A stretch of DNA of 64,000 nucleotides from an uncultured Paracoccaceae bacterium (lineage in GTDB: Bacteria > Pseudomonadota > Alphaproteobacteria > Rhodobacterales > Rhodobacteraceae). The DNA lies in contig CANMIX010000008.1 of NCBI GenBank assembly GCA_947497985.1, positions 62,001 to 126,000 of the forward strand, given 5' to 3'. The notes under the pieces were generated by a model. The model searched no databases, was not told the DNA's origin, and saw nothing but the letters and a program-made list of their open reading frames with translations. The translations under genes and the position numbers were made by a program. The stretch's first letter is position 1. Each line of letters starts with the position of its first letter. Below are positions 34,982 through 43,234 of this stretch, piece after piece.

Positions 34982-35053
34982 TGCGTGACTATGAGCGTAA
35001 AACGGTCGAATGAAATTGTGTTTTACTGCGACTTGCGTCAAAATTCACAACAA

Positions 35054-35506
35054 ATGACGAAATTGGACAGAATAAACCAACAGATATTGCAAGAGCTGTC
35101 CCGGGATGGACGGATCTCCAATCTGGAATTGGCCGAGCGGATCGGCCTGTCGCCCTCTGCCTGCTTGCGCCGGGTGCAGGAATTGGAACGCTCAGGGGTG
35201 ATCACAGGCTACCGAGCGGTTCTGGACCGCAGCGCATTGGGGCATGGGTTTGTCACCTACATTGGCGTGGGGCTTGGCGAGCACACCAAAGATGCGCAGG
35301 AAAGCTTTGAACGCGCAATGGAGCGGGCCCCCGAAGTGGTGGAATGCCACAATATTACCGGTACCATAGAATATCTGCTGCGGGTCGAATGTGCGGATTT
35401 GCCAAGCTACAAGCAGTTCCACACCGATGTATTGGGCACAGCCCCCTATGTCACCTCGATCACCTCTTATGTGGTGATGGGCTCGCCCAAGGATTTGCGC
35501 AGCTGA
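35054..35506 (+). CDS. Lrp/AsnC-family regulator of the adjacent LysE exporter
   Basis: A 150-residue regulator. ATG 35054 (MTKLDRINQQILQELSRDGR) is the typical start. The helix-turn-helix is NLELAERIGLSPSACLRRVQ, and the C-terminal RAM domain (about 65-145) includes VECHNITGTIEYLLRV. It most likely senses an amino acid and controls the divergent exporter gene 72 bases away. It may also bind its own promoter in that gap. Confidence 0.92.
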   Translation: MTKLDRINQQILQELSRDGRISNLELAERIGLSPSACLRRVQELERSGVITGYRAVLDRSALGHGFVTYIGVGLGEHTKDAQESFERAMERAPEVVECHNITGTIEYLLRVECADLPSYKQFHTDVLGTAPYVTSITSYVVMGSPKDLRS

Positions 35507-35924
35507 CAGGCTGACGGAGATTTGCACAGCTGGGGCCGCGTCGACGCGTTGCGCAGGCAGCGTACGCACTTCCTTGCAGTCCAAAGGTCACGACAGCTGA
35601 GCCATGACGAAAACCTAAACTGCGAAGATGTTGAATTGCGGATCGGCGGACAAGGGTTCGAGGTTTTGTCGGCTCCTTCCGCATGACCATTTGACCCACC
35701 GGTATCTCTACCTCAATTCCTTTCGCGCCAGAAACCACATGGCAGATGCTACCTTTGCAGCGAAGCCCGAGCGTTTGCGCTGCGCGATGCGCATCGCCAG
35801 GGGGCGGGGGCCGCGCCTTTGGCGCGGCCCCCGCCCAGCCCAACGCTTTACAAGGTGCCTTTGGCGCATTGGCAAAGGGGCGGGAGTATCCGCGCCCGCC
35901 GCAGGCGTACAGGAGCGAAAACCT
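35507..35924. other. Non-coding gap with palindromes
   Basis: No credible gene is seen in these 418 bases. It holds a perfect 14-base palindrome GCGATGCGCATCGC (35784-35797) and a 16-base perfect stem (35802-35817 with 35821-35836, loop TTT). Another GCCTTTGGC lies about 15 bases further on. The stem may end the malyl-CoA lyase message, whose stop is at 35925. Confidence 0.6.
35802..35836. repeat. 16-base perfect GC-rich hairpin
   Basis: GGGCGGGGGCCGCGCC pairs with GGCGCGGCCCCCGCCC around TTT. It resembles the stem inside 33233-33269 in length, three-base loop and the GCGCC/GGCGC apex, but the flanks differ. There is no T-run. Confidence 0.6.
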
Positions 35925-36887
35925 TTACGCGCTTTTGGCGATCAGCTCGGACTGGGCCACCACGACTTCGGCCTGTTTGATCGACGCGATGTCCACCAGA
36001 CGTCCCTTGTATACAGTGGCTCCGGCGCCGGATGCCTTAGCTTCTTCCATAGCGGCCAGAATTTCACGGGCCTCAACGACGGCCTCATCGGATGGAGTGA
36101 ACACTTGGTTCGCCAGCGAGATTTGTTTTGGGTGGATCGCCCATTTTCCAACCATACCCAACGTGGCTGAGCGTTTCGACTGCGCGATATAGCCTTCATC
36201 GTCGGAAAAATCGCCAAAAGGTCCGTCAACTGGCAACACACCGTGAGTCCGGCAGGCCGCCACAATCGCCGCCTGCGCCCAGTGCCAGGGGTCTGACCAA
36301 TGCTTTGCCCCGGCGCGCAGCATATAGTAATTTTCCTGCGTGCCGCCGATGCCGGTGGTTTGCATGCCCATGGAGGCTGCGAAGTCTGCGGCCCCCAGGG
36401 ACATCGCCTGCAGGCGTGGACTGCTGGCGGCGATCTCTTCCACATGGGCGATGCCCGCCGCGGATTCGATGATCACCTCAAACGCGATTGGCTTGCTGCG
36501 ACCCTTTGCGGTCTCAATCGCAGTCACCAAGGCATCCACGGCATAGACATCCGCGGCACAGCCCACTTTGGGGATCATGATCTGGTCCAGACGATCACCG
36601 GCCTGCTCCAGCACATCCACCACATCGCGATACCAATAGGGCGTATCCAAACCGTTGATCCGCACGCTCAGGTGTTTGTTACCCCAATCGACGGTATTGA
36701 TCGCCTCGATCACATTGGCGCGGGCCATGTCTTTGTCCGACGGTGCCACGGAATCTTCGAGATCCAGATTGATCACATCCGCAGCCGAGGCTGCCATTTT
36801 TGCAAAAAGTTTGGTGTTTGAACCAGGGCCGAACAATTGGCAACGGTTCGGGCGGGCCGGGGCGGTGGGCTGAATGCGAAAGCTCAT
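35925..36887 (-). CDS. mcl1: L-malyl-CoA/beta-methylmalyl-CoA lyase
   Basis: A 320-residue CitE-family lyase that splits malyl-CoA to acetyl-CoA and glyoxylate and beta-methylmalyl-CoA to propionyl-CoA and glyoxylate, a step of the ethylmalonyl-CoA pathway for acetate assimilation. Signatures are RCQLFGPGSNTKLFAKMA near residue 14, INLDLEDSVAP with the magnesium-binding acids, FEVIIESAAGI, and LGAADFAASMGMQT. The length matches the Rhodobacter enzyme. It is a single gene with a large upstream region carrying dyads. Confidence 0.92.
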   Translation of the reverse strand: MSFRIQPTAPARPNRCQLFGPGSNTKLFAKMAASAADVINLDLEDSVAPSDKDMARANVIEAINTVDWGNKHLSVRINGLDTPYWYRDVVDVLEQAGDRLDQIMIPKVGCAADVYAVDALVTAIETAKGRSKPIAFEVIIESAAGIAHVEEIAASSPRLQAMSLGAADFAASMGMQTTGIGGTQENYYMLRAGAKHWSDPWHWAQAAIVAACRTHGVLPVDGPFGDFSDDEGYIAQSKRSATLGMVGKWAIHPKQISLANQVFTPSDEAVVEAREILAAMEEAKASGAGATVYKGRLVDIASIKQAEVVVAQSELIAKSA

Positions 36888-37208
36888 CTCGGGGCTCCTC
36901 AGATGGATGACATCGTTAAAGTAACGATATGTCGTTTTGTGTTGTGTGATTGATATATAATTTCACATCCATGTGCAATCATCATTTTGCACATGCAGCA
37001 TTGTTCGTTGAGTGCCTAAAAATTAACCAGCGCGTTCGCGAAGAGATCTCTGCTAATGAACAGTAGGGTGGGATAAAAATTCGTCATACTCTGACTTGAT
37101 GAAAGAATCTTGCGCAAATCCATATTTCCGCGATGCAGTCAGGGAGCTCCTCGCGTTTCGAATCCGTTATGTTACCTCGGACTTTAATTCTATGCGGAGC
37201 GCATTGAG
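36888..37208. promoter_or_regulatory. Divergent control region between mcl1 and dgcN with two dyads
   Basis: No gene is seen in these 321 bases. CATGTGCAA (36970-36978) and TTGCACATG (36987-36995) form a perfect inverted repeat with an 8-base spacer. Nearer mcl1, GACATCGTT (36909-36917) and AACGATATGTC (36923-36933) form an imperfect one. The region is AT-richer than its neighbours and must hold the promoters of both divergent genes. Which regulator binds is unknown. Confidence 0.55.
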
Positions 37209-38210
37209 ATGATTGAGACCCCATATCTCCTGTTCCTGGGCGATGCGCCCGATATGTTGGCAGCAAAAGTAGCGATCGGGATCCGTGACTGGCGTCCTGA
37301 CCACGCGGTTGGCCAGATTTCCCTGCCGGGTTGCGGTGCTGATCTGGGTATTGCTGAGATGACCCTAGCAGAAGCCAAACAAGCCGGTGCTAAGACGTTG
37401 GTGATTGGTGTGGCAAACCGTGGTGGTGTGATTTCTGCCGCGTGGAAAGAGCTGCTGATTCAGGCGCTGGACATGGGCTATGATATCGCCTCTGGCCTGC
37501 ACAACCTGTTGAAAGATGAGGCTGATCTGGTCGCTGCGGCCGAAAAGAACGGCGTGTCGCTGCATGATGTGCGTATCCCAAGCGTCGATTATCCGATTGC
37601 CAATGGTAAGAACCGCATCGGTAAACGCTGCCTCGCTGTGGGCACCGATTGTTCGGTTGGTAAAATGTACACTGCCCTGGCAATGGATGCGGAGATGCAG
37701 GAGCGTGGAATGAAGTCTTCGTTCCGCGCCACTGGCCAGACCGGCATTTTGATCACCGGCGAAGGCGTACCGCTGGATGCTGTGATCGCGGATTTCATGG
37801 CTGGTGCGGTTGAATATCTGACCCCGGATAATGACGAAGATCACTGGGATCTGATCGAAGGGCAGGGCTCCCTGTTCCACATTTCCTATTCTGGCGTGAC
37901 CATGGCTCTGGTGCATGGTGGCCAGCCGGATGCGCTGATCCTGTGCCACGAGCCGACTCGTGAGCACATGCGCGGCCTGCCGGGCTTTGATCTGCCGACC
38001 CTGCAAGAGCTGCGCGACACCGCGCTGCCGCTGGCGCAGAAATCCAACCCCGCCTGTCAGGTTGTTGGCATCTCGGTCAACACCCAGCACCTGAGCGAAG
38101 ATGAAGCGCTGACCTATCTGGCTGGTATTGAAAAAGAGATGGACCTGCCTGCTGTTGATCCGTTCCGCCAGGGCGCAGCCCGTTTGGTGGACGCACTTGC
38201 GGCGGTCTAA
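37209..38210 (+). CDS. dgcN: DUF1611 protein DgcN, D-glutamate N-acetyltransferase type
   Basis: A 333-residue protein of the DUF1611 family. The C-terminal P-loop-like motif GTDCSVGKMYTA lies at residues 145-156, after an N-terminal Rossmann-like part. In marine bacteria DgcN has been described as acetylating D-glutamate, after which DgcA racemises the N-acetyl product to the L form. The dgcA gene follows here 148 bases downstream, and a D-amino acid transaminase lies 1.9 kb away, which supports that role. The start ATG is preceded by GGAGCG. Confidence 0.85.
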   Translation: MIETPYLLFLGDAPDMLAAKVAIGIRDWRPDHAVGQISLPGCGADLGIAEMTLAEAKQAGAKTLVIGVANRGGVISAAWKELLIQALDMGYDIASGLHNLLKDEADLVAAAEKNGVSLHDVRIPSVDYPIANGKNRIGKRCLAVGTDCSVGKMYTALAMDAEMQERGMKSSFRATGQTGILITGEGVPLDAVIADFMAGAVEYLTPDNDEDHWDLIEGQGSLFHISYSGVTMALVHGGQPDALILCHEPTREHMRGLPGFDLPTLQELRDTALPLAQKSNPACQVVGISVNTQHLSEDEALTYLAGIEKEMDLPAVDPFRQGAARLVDALAAV

Positions 38211-38250
38211 GGATACCCTCCCGTTCGGAGGCGCTTGTGGATCGCTGCGG

Positions 38251-38285
38251 GTGCCTCCGGCGGAAGTATTTTTGAAAAGATGAAA
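38251..38285. repeat. Possible Rhodobacteraceae intergenic repeat
   Basis: The stretch beginning GTGCCTCCGGCGGAAGTATT and continuing into TTTGAAAAGATGAAA lies between dgcN and dgcA. From memory, similar CCTCCGGCGG-plus-ATTT elements recur between genes in roseobacters. No second copy was noticed in this window. Confidence 0.4.
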
Positions 38286-38358
38286 GCATGGGTGGCCCCA
38301 GCACAGGGTGCGCCTTAGGGTGACGCCAACAGGGGCGCATCCGGCAAAGGATAGAGTT

Positions 38359-39324
38359 ATGGAACTGACTGTCACCGCGGATGTCTTTAAACTGGCGCAG
38401 GTTTTCACCATTTCGCGCGGCTCGCGAACCGAGGCCAAAGTGCTGACGGTGAAGGTGGAAAAAGACGGTCAGGTGGGCTGGGGCGAATGTGTTCCCTATG
38501 CGCGTTACAATGAGACGCTGGAAAGTGTTACAGAGGAGATCCGGGGCCTGCCCGCCGCGTTTGATCGCGACATGTTGCAAGGCCTGTTGCCATCGGGGGC
38601 CGCGCGCAATGCAGTGGATTGCGCGCTGTGGGATCTGGAGGCGAAGCTAGCCGGAAAACGTGCCTGGGAGCTGGTCGGTCTGCCCGCCCCCAAGCCCGAG
38701 ATCACCGCCTATACACTGTCTTTGGCGGAACCTGCGGAGATGCAGGCGCAGGCGGCCAAGAACGCCTTTCGCCCCTTGTTGAAGATCAAACTGGGCACGC
38801 CGGATGATATGGCGCGTCTGGAAGCGGTGCGTGCCGGTGCGCCCGACAGCACCATCATCGTTGACGCCAATGAGGGCTGGTCGGCCGAAGTCTATGCAGA
38901 ATTGGCCCCGCATCTGGTGCGTCTGGGCGTGGCCCTGGTGGAGCAGCCCTTGCCCTCGGGCGAAGATGAGGCCCTGATCGGGATGGAGCGTCCGGTGCCG
39001 GTCTGTGCCGATGAAAGCTGCCATGACCGTGAAAGCCTTTCCAAGCTGAAAGGCAAATATGATGTGGTCAACATCAAGCTCGACAAAACCGGTGGTCTGA
39101 CCGAAGCGTTGAAGCTGCGCGAGGCGGCATTGGCCGAGGGGTACAAGGTGATGGTTGGCTGTATGGTTGGCTCGTCGCTGGCGATGGCACCTGCGACGCT
39201 GGTCGCCCAAGGTGCGATGGTCACCGATTTGGACGGGCCTTTGTTGTTGGCCGAAGATCGTGATGTGCCGCTGCTCTTTGACGCGGCCGGCGTGCACGGT
39301 CCTGATGCGGCCCTGTGGGGGTAA
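38359..39324 (+). CDS. dgcA: DgcA, N-acetyl-D-glutamate racemase (dipeptide epimerase-like, enolase superfamily)
   Basis: A 321-residue enolase-superfamily protein. ATG 38359 (MELTVTADVFKLAQ) is preferred over a longer frame. The KxK pair is in LLKIKLG near residue 155. Metal ligands are in IIVDANEGW, VEQPLPSGED and ADESCHD, and INIKLDKTGG supplies the second base. It looks like an Ala-Glu dipeptide epimerase, but directly after dgcN the D-glutamate catabolic role is more likely. The phosphoesterase gene starts two bases after its stop. Confidence 0.85.
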   Translation: MELTVTADVFKLAQVFTISRGSRTEAKVLTVKVEKDGQVGWGECVPYARYNETLESVTEEIRGLPAAFDRDMLQGLLPSGAARNAVDCALWDLEAKLAGKRAWELVGLPAPKPEITAYTLSLAEPAEMQAQAAKNAFRPLLKIKLGTPDDMARLEAVRAGAPDSTIIVDANEGWSAEVYAELAPHLVRLGVALVEQPLPSGEDEALIGMERPVPVCADESCHDRESLSKLKGKYDVVNIKLDKTGGLTEALKLREAALAEGYKVMVGCMVGSSLAMAPATLVAQGAMVTDLDGPLLLAEDRDVPLLFDAAGVHGPDAALWG

Positions 39325-39326
39325 AA

Positions 39327-40076
39327 ATGTCGAAACGTTGGGCGGTCATTGCGGATTGTCATGGCAACGCGGATGCGTTGGCCGCGACTTTGGCAGAGAT
39401 TGATCGCATCGGCGTTGATGGCATTTTGAACCTTGGCGATCATGCCAGCGGGCCACTGGCCGCGGCAGAGACGCTGGATCTGACGATGGCGCGCTCTGAC
39501 ATGACCTCGATCCGGGGCAATCATGACCGGTATCTGCTGGGCGATCCTGCGGACATGGGGCCCTCTGATGCGGTGGCATTCGCGGAATTATCATCTGCGC
39601 ATCTGACCTGGCTGGCGGATTTGCCTGCGACCCTGCGGATGGACGATCTGTTCCTGTGTCACGCAACGCCTGGGGATGATCAGACCTATTGGTTGCAGAC
39701 CGTCACAGCCGCTGGCGATGTGGTGCAGCGGCCCAAAGGTGAGGTGGACAGCCTGAGCGCGGGGATTAGCGATGTATCGCTGTTCCTTTGTGGGCATACG
39801 CATCTGCCGGGCACAGCACGTTTGGCTAATGGCGCACTGGTGGTGAACCCGGGCAGTGTTGGTCTGCCGGGATATGACGATGACGCACCGGTTCCTCATG
39901 TGGTCGAAAGTGGCGATCCGGCGGCGCGGTTTGCGGTGGTTGAGCGCGGCCCCGCTGGCTGGCACGTCACTCATCATCGGGTCGAATATGATCCGTCCCG
40001 CATGGTGGCACTGGCTTTGAAACATCAGCGCGCGGGCTGGGCGCAGGCGCTTGAAACCGGGTGGTACGCCACCTGA
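39327..40076 (+). CDS. Calcineurin-type metallophosphoesterase
   Basis: A 249-residue cytoplasmic phosphoesterase with all five metal blocks: ADCHGN near residue 9, LGDHASGP near 37, GNHD near 66, HATPGDDQTYW near 108 and GHTHLPG near 151. The family covers phosphodiesterases and protein or nucleotide phosphatases of the YfcE type. ATG 39327 is used; an in-frame start four codons upstream overlaps the end of dgcA. Close coupling to dgcA implies shared expression, though no role in D-glutamate use is known. Confidence 0.87.
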   Translation: MSKRWAVIADCHGNADALAATLAEIDRIGVDGILNLGDHASGPLAAAETLDLTMARSDMTSIRGNHDRYLLGDPADMGPSDAVAFAELSSAHLTWLADLPATLRMDDLFLCHATPGDDQTYWLQTVTAAGDVVQRPKGEVDSLSAGISDVSLFLCGHTHLPGTARLANGALVVNPGSVGLPGYDDDAPVPHVVESGDPAARFAVVERGPAGWHVTHHRVEYDPSRMVALALKHQRAGWAQALETGWYAT

Positions 40077-40148
40077 TCCTTTTTCATCCTGCTTGACGCG
40101 GCGCGCGCAAGGCCCGACAAAGCAGCAAATTCATACAGGAGTTGGTCC

Positions 40149-41009
40149 ATGACCCGTACCGTATATGTAAATGGCGAATACCTGCCTGAGACTGAAGCCA
40201 AGGTCTCTATCTTTGACCGTGGTTTCCTTTTTGCGGATGCGGTTTATGAGGTGACATCTGTTCTGGACGGCAAGCTGATCGATTTCGAAGGTCACGCGGT
40301 GCGTCTGGATCGCTCGTTGAACGAACTGGACATGAAATCCCCTTGCTCCAAGGACGAGCTGCTGGAGATCCACCGCAAGCTGGTGGAACTGAACGGGATT
40401 GAAGAAGGTCTGATCTATCTTCAGGTCTCGCGCGGCTCGGACGGCGACCGTGATTTTGTCTTCCCGTCTGAGGACACGCCGCCCTCGCTGGTGCTGTTCA
40501 CCCAGAACAAACCCGGCCTGGCCAACAGCGAAGCGTCGAAAAAAGGCGCCAAGATCATCTCGATCGAAGACGTCCGCTGGGGACGTCGCGACATTAAAAC
40601 CGTGCAGCTTCTCTACCCGTCCATGGGCAAGATGATGGCCAAGAAAGCCGGTGCGGATGATGCCTGGATGATCGAGGACGGTTATGTGACCGAAGGCACC
40701 TCGAACAACGCCTATTTCGTCAAGGATGGCGTGATCGTGACCCGTCCGCTGTCCAACGACATTCTGCACGGCATCACTCGCAAGGCGGTTTTGCGCATGG
40801 CGGCTGAGGCGCAGATGAAAATCGAAGAGCGTCTGTTCACCATCGATGAAGCCAAAGAGGCGGATGAAGCCTTCACAACCTCGGCGTCCGCATTTGTGAT
40901 GCCAGTGGTTGAGATTGACGGCGAAACCCTAGGCGATGGCACGCCGGGCCCGATCGCCAAGCGCCTGCGCGAGATCTATCTGGAAGAAAGCCTCGCGGCA
41001 GCGATCTAA
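40149..41009 (+). CDS. dat: D-amino acid aminotransferase (fold-type IV PLP enzyme)
   Basis: A 286-residue class IV aminotransferase. Signatures are VSIFDRGFLFADAVYEV near residue 19, the PLP lysine K150 in RRDIKTVQLL, and ITEGTSNN-like VTEGTSNNAYFV with GITRKAVL near 205. It exchanges amino groups between D-alanine, D-glutamate and their keto acids. In this neighbourhood it supplies or consumes D-glutamate together with DgcN/DgcA. It has its own ribosome binding site (AGGAG) and a strong terminator. Confidence 0.9.
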   Translation: MTRTVYVNGEYLPETEAKVSIFDRGFLFADAVYEVTSVLDGKLIDFEGHAVRLDRSLNELDMKSPCSKDELLEIHRKLVELNGIEEGLIYLQVSRGSDGDRDFVFPSEDTPPSLVLFTQNKPGLANSEASKKGAKIISIEDVRWGRRDIKTVQLLYPSMGKMMAKKAGADDAWMIEDGYVTEGTSNNAYFVKDGVIVTRPLSNDILHGITRKAVLRMAAEAQMKIEERLFTIDEAKEADEAFTTSASAFVMPVVEIDGETLGDGTPGPIAKRLREIYLEESLAAAI

Positions 41010-41026
41010 CTTACAGATTTAAAAAA

Positions 41027-41056
41027 GGCTGTCCCGGAAATGCGGGACAGCCCTTT
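41027..41056 (+). terminator. Terminator after the D-amino acid aminotransferase gene
   Basis: GGCTGTCCCG (41027-41036) pairs with CGGGACAGCC (41043-41052). It is flanked by an A-run and followed by CTTT, 17 bases after the stop. Confidence 0.85.
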
Positions 41057-41132
41057 AATGCTGACAGCACGACGTGAGTGGTGGTTGGTCTACTTGCGCT
41101 GTGTCAGCAATTAAATCGTAAGCTAAGCGTCA

Positions 41133-41312
41133 TTATTCCTTCAGACGTTGTTTTGCCTGCTCTAACGCTTCTCTTGCTTCTTGAAAATTCGAGTTGCGGG
41201 CACAATCTAAGGCATGATCCACTAAGGATTTAATGCCTCCCCCATCTGAACCGTCGACCCCATTATCCGACGACGCAGACGCTGGGAGTTTGTTTGATTT
41301 CGTGTAACCCAT
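41133..41312 (-). CDS. Small hypothetical protein
   Basis: A 59-residue frame from ATG 41312, extendable to 84 residues with TTG 41387. It is charged, with a Ser/Gly/Asp-rich first part (SASSDNGVDGSDGGG) and a helical second part (LVDHALDCARNSNFQEAREALEQAKQRL) resembling a single TPR-like helix pair. AAAAGG precedes the ATG weakly. It is AT-richer than neighbours and divergent from the LysR gene. Not recognised; coding status uncertain. Confidence 0.4.
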   Translation of the reverse strand: MGYTKSNKLPASASSDNGVDGSDGGGIKSLVDHALDCARNSNFQEAREALEQAKQRLKE

Positions 41313-41407
41313 CGCAGCCTTTTCAGCCTTTTTTCTTTTAATTGAAATTTCTATTAAACTTTGCGTTAGTTGTTCGGACAAGAGCAATCGAAGTGGCGGA
41401 TTAATCT

Positions 41408-42310
41408 ATGATAAAAATCGATGTATCCCAGATAAACGGCCAAACGCTGCGTGTTTTTCTGGCGGTCTTCGATGAAGTCTCGGTCAGCCAAGCTGCGCTG
41501 AAATTGGGCGTCAGCCAGTCGAGTGTCAGTCATACATTGGAAAAACTGCGCGGAACTTTGGGGGTGGAACTGTTCCAGAGGTCTGGGCGCGGCATTGTTC
41601 CAACGGCGGCCGCAACACGAATGGCGCAGCAGATGCGTCAAATTTTGGCCGATCTGGAAGCTTTGGGCGAGACCGAAACCTACAGCCCGGAAACTGATCC
41701 GCGCCCAATTGTGATTGCAATGAATGGCGGTGCAATGGCCGTGGCGGCGCGTGCGATCCAGACTGCCGTCTGGAAGGAAGTGCCCAACAAACGGGTGACG
41801 ATCCGCGAATTGGGCGCACGCGACAATTTGGAAGAAACGATAAACCGTATGGACTTGGACGCGGCAATTGTTCCGCGATTAAACAGCTATGCCAATACGT
41901 TGCGAACCCAAGCTTTGTATGAGGATACCTCGGCTGTTTTTTATGATCCAAACATGCGTGGTCCGATCACCAGCGTGGAAGACTACGGCGCGGCGCATCA
42001 CATTGTATTGGATTTCGGTGGGCGGACCAAAAGCACAGTCGAACAGAGGTTGGAGGAATTCGCCATTCGCCGTCAGGTGACAGTTGGTGTGCCCAATGTC
42101 TGGCTGTTGGCTGAGGCGATGCGCAACACGCCTTTGATCGCAACCCTGCCGGCGAAACTGCATGATGGGGTGATGGCCGAATTTGCCACCAGTGTCACAC
42201 CGTTTTCGATGCCTGATATTCCCTTTGATCTGATTTGGCATCTCAGACAGGAAAATTCACCCCGTAACCGCTGGATCCGCAGTGTGATCCAGCGATGCTT
42301 CACAAAGTGA
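41408..42310 (+). CDS. LysR-family regulator
   Basis: A 300-residue regulator. The N-terminal helix-turn-helix is TLRVFLAVFDEVSVSQAALKLGVSQSSVSHTLEKLR (shown in parts: VSQAALKLGVSQSSVSHTL). The substrate domain follows from about residue 95. Its target is not evident: the genes on either side are small and of unknown function. The C-terminus converges with the Cys/His-rich small protein, 24 bases apart. Confidence 0.9.
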   Translation: MIKIDVSQINGQTLRVFLAVFDEVSVSQAALKLGVSQSSVSHTLEKLRGTLGVELFQRSGRGIVPTAAATRMAQQMRQILADLEALGETETYSPETDPRPIVIAMNGGAMAVAARAIQTAVWKEVPNKRVTIRELGARDNLEETINRMDLDAAIVPRLNSYANTLRTQALYEDTSAVFYDPNMRGPITSVEDYGAAHHIVLDFGGRTKSTVEQRLEEFAIRRQVTVGVPNVWLLAEAMRNTPLIATLPAKLHDGVMAEFATSVTPFSMPDIPFDLIWHLRQENSPRNRWIRSVIQRCFTK

Positions 42311-42334
42311 ATTTGACCCATCGATGACGCGATG

Positions 42335-42538
42335 TCAGTGGCAGTGAACCTTGCCGAGTTTGCGGTTCATATGACAACATTGACCAGGCGGCGAGCTTTT
42401 GCGGCAACCACCACCGTGTGCTAATTCCTGGCTTGCGACGATTTCGGAAAGCCAAGGGGTGGTGGAGGTTTCTGATGCCCAAGTGGCGGAGGCAAGCGTA
42501 GATGATGCAAAAAAAATCGCGGTAATGTGTCGGAGCAT
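42335..42538 (-). CDS. Small exported Cys/His-rich protein
   Basis: A 67-residue protein, easily missed. A signal peptide (MLRHITAIFFASSTLASATWA) is followed by a short linker and a C-terminal cluster HGGGCRKSSPPGQCCHMNRK then GKVHCH. This resembles the NRKTGxYHCH tail seen on some secreted nucleases and small metal-binding proteins. Three Cys and four His residues suit metal binding or disulfides. AAGG lies seven bases before the ATG. It converges with the LysR gene. Confidence 0.68.
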   Translation of the reverse strand: MLRHITAIFFASSTLASATWASETSTTPWLSEIVASQELAHGGGCRKSSPPGQCCHMNRKLGKVHCH

Positions 42539-42624
42539 TTTTGTTACCTTAACAGTGCTAGTTTCCGACGACTATCCTTTTGGTTGCGGGCTAGTCAATT
42601 AAGGATTGCGTTTCATTTCGCGGA

Positions 42625-42647
42625 AAAGGCGGCATTGCGCCGCCTTT
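42625..42647 (-). terminator. Terminator after the DUF1244 gene
   Basis: Nine-base stem AAAGGCGGC (42625-42633) with GCCGCCTTT (42639-42647). On the minus strand it is followed by TTCCGCG, 25 bases after the stop at 42672. Confidence 0.7.
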
Positions 42648-42671
42648 GATCATGGCCGTATACTTAGAAAG

Positions 42672-43001
42672 TCACTCCTGGTCGGTGACGTTTTCCTTGA
42701 ACGCGACCTCAAAAGCGGCCTGTTTTTCCGAATTGGTATCAGTCTGGTAATTGGCTTTCCAATCATCCATGGTCATGCCATAAAAAATCTCGCGCGCCGC
42801 GTTTTTATCCAGATCGATATCACGTTCGTTGGCCGCCTCTTGATACCAGCGCGACAGGCAATTGCGACAGAAACCGGCAAGGTTCATCATGTCGATGTTT
42901 TGCACGTCGGTGCGATCTTGCATTAAATGCTGTTGCAGGCGGCGAAAGGCGGCGGCTTGCAATTCGATCTCGGTCTGGGGGTCGATATTTGGCGTGTCCA
43001 T
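42672..43001 (-). CDS. DUF1244-family protein
   Basis: A 109-residue soluble protein of the DUF1244 family, a conserved alphaproteobacterial family of unknown function. Typical segments are AFRRLQQHLMQDRTDVQNID, MNLAGFCRNCLSRWYQEAA with two cysteines, and AREIFYGMTMDDWKANYQ. ATG 43001 gives the normal length; a longer frame starts at 43034. It is divergent from pyruvate kinase, a placement common in Rhodobacteraceae. Confidence 0.88.
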   Translation of the reverse strand: MDTPNIDPQTEIELQAAAFRRLQQHLMQDRTDVQNIDMMNLAGFCRNCLSRWYQEAANERDIDLDKNAAREIFYGMTMDDWKANYQTDTNSEKQAAFEVAFKENVTDQE

Positions 43002-43234
43002 GGTGCTCTCCAACGGAAATCTATGCTGCTGCAATGGGTATCAGCCGGTGCGGGCGGGGGCAATGGGATCACAAAATCCTGACTGTGGCGGTGCGCGAAG
43101 CAAGGTTTGATTGCAGCGCTATGTACGTGTGATTGGTGAGCAGTGACGCGTCTGCGCTACCGTTAAAAAAATGCAGAATATGTCATGTGGATGTCATTGA
43201 TAAGTGGTGCATCGTTACAGGAGTTGCCAGATAA

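Noticed and set aside
35628-36192. Plus-strand frames near and opposite the end of malyl-CoA lyase
   Set aside because: They run through GC hairpins and overlap a real gene, and lack start signals and domains.
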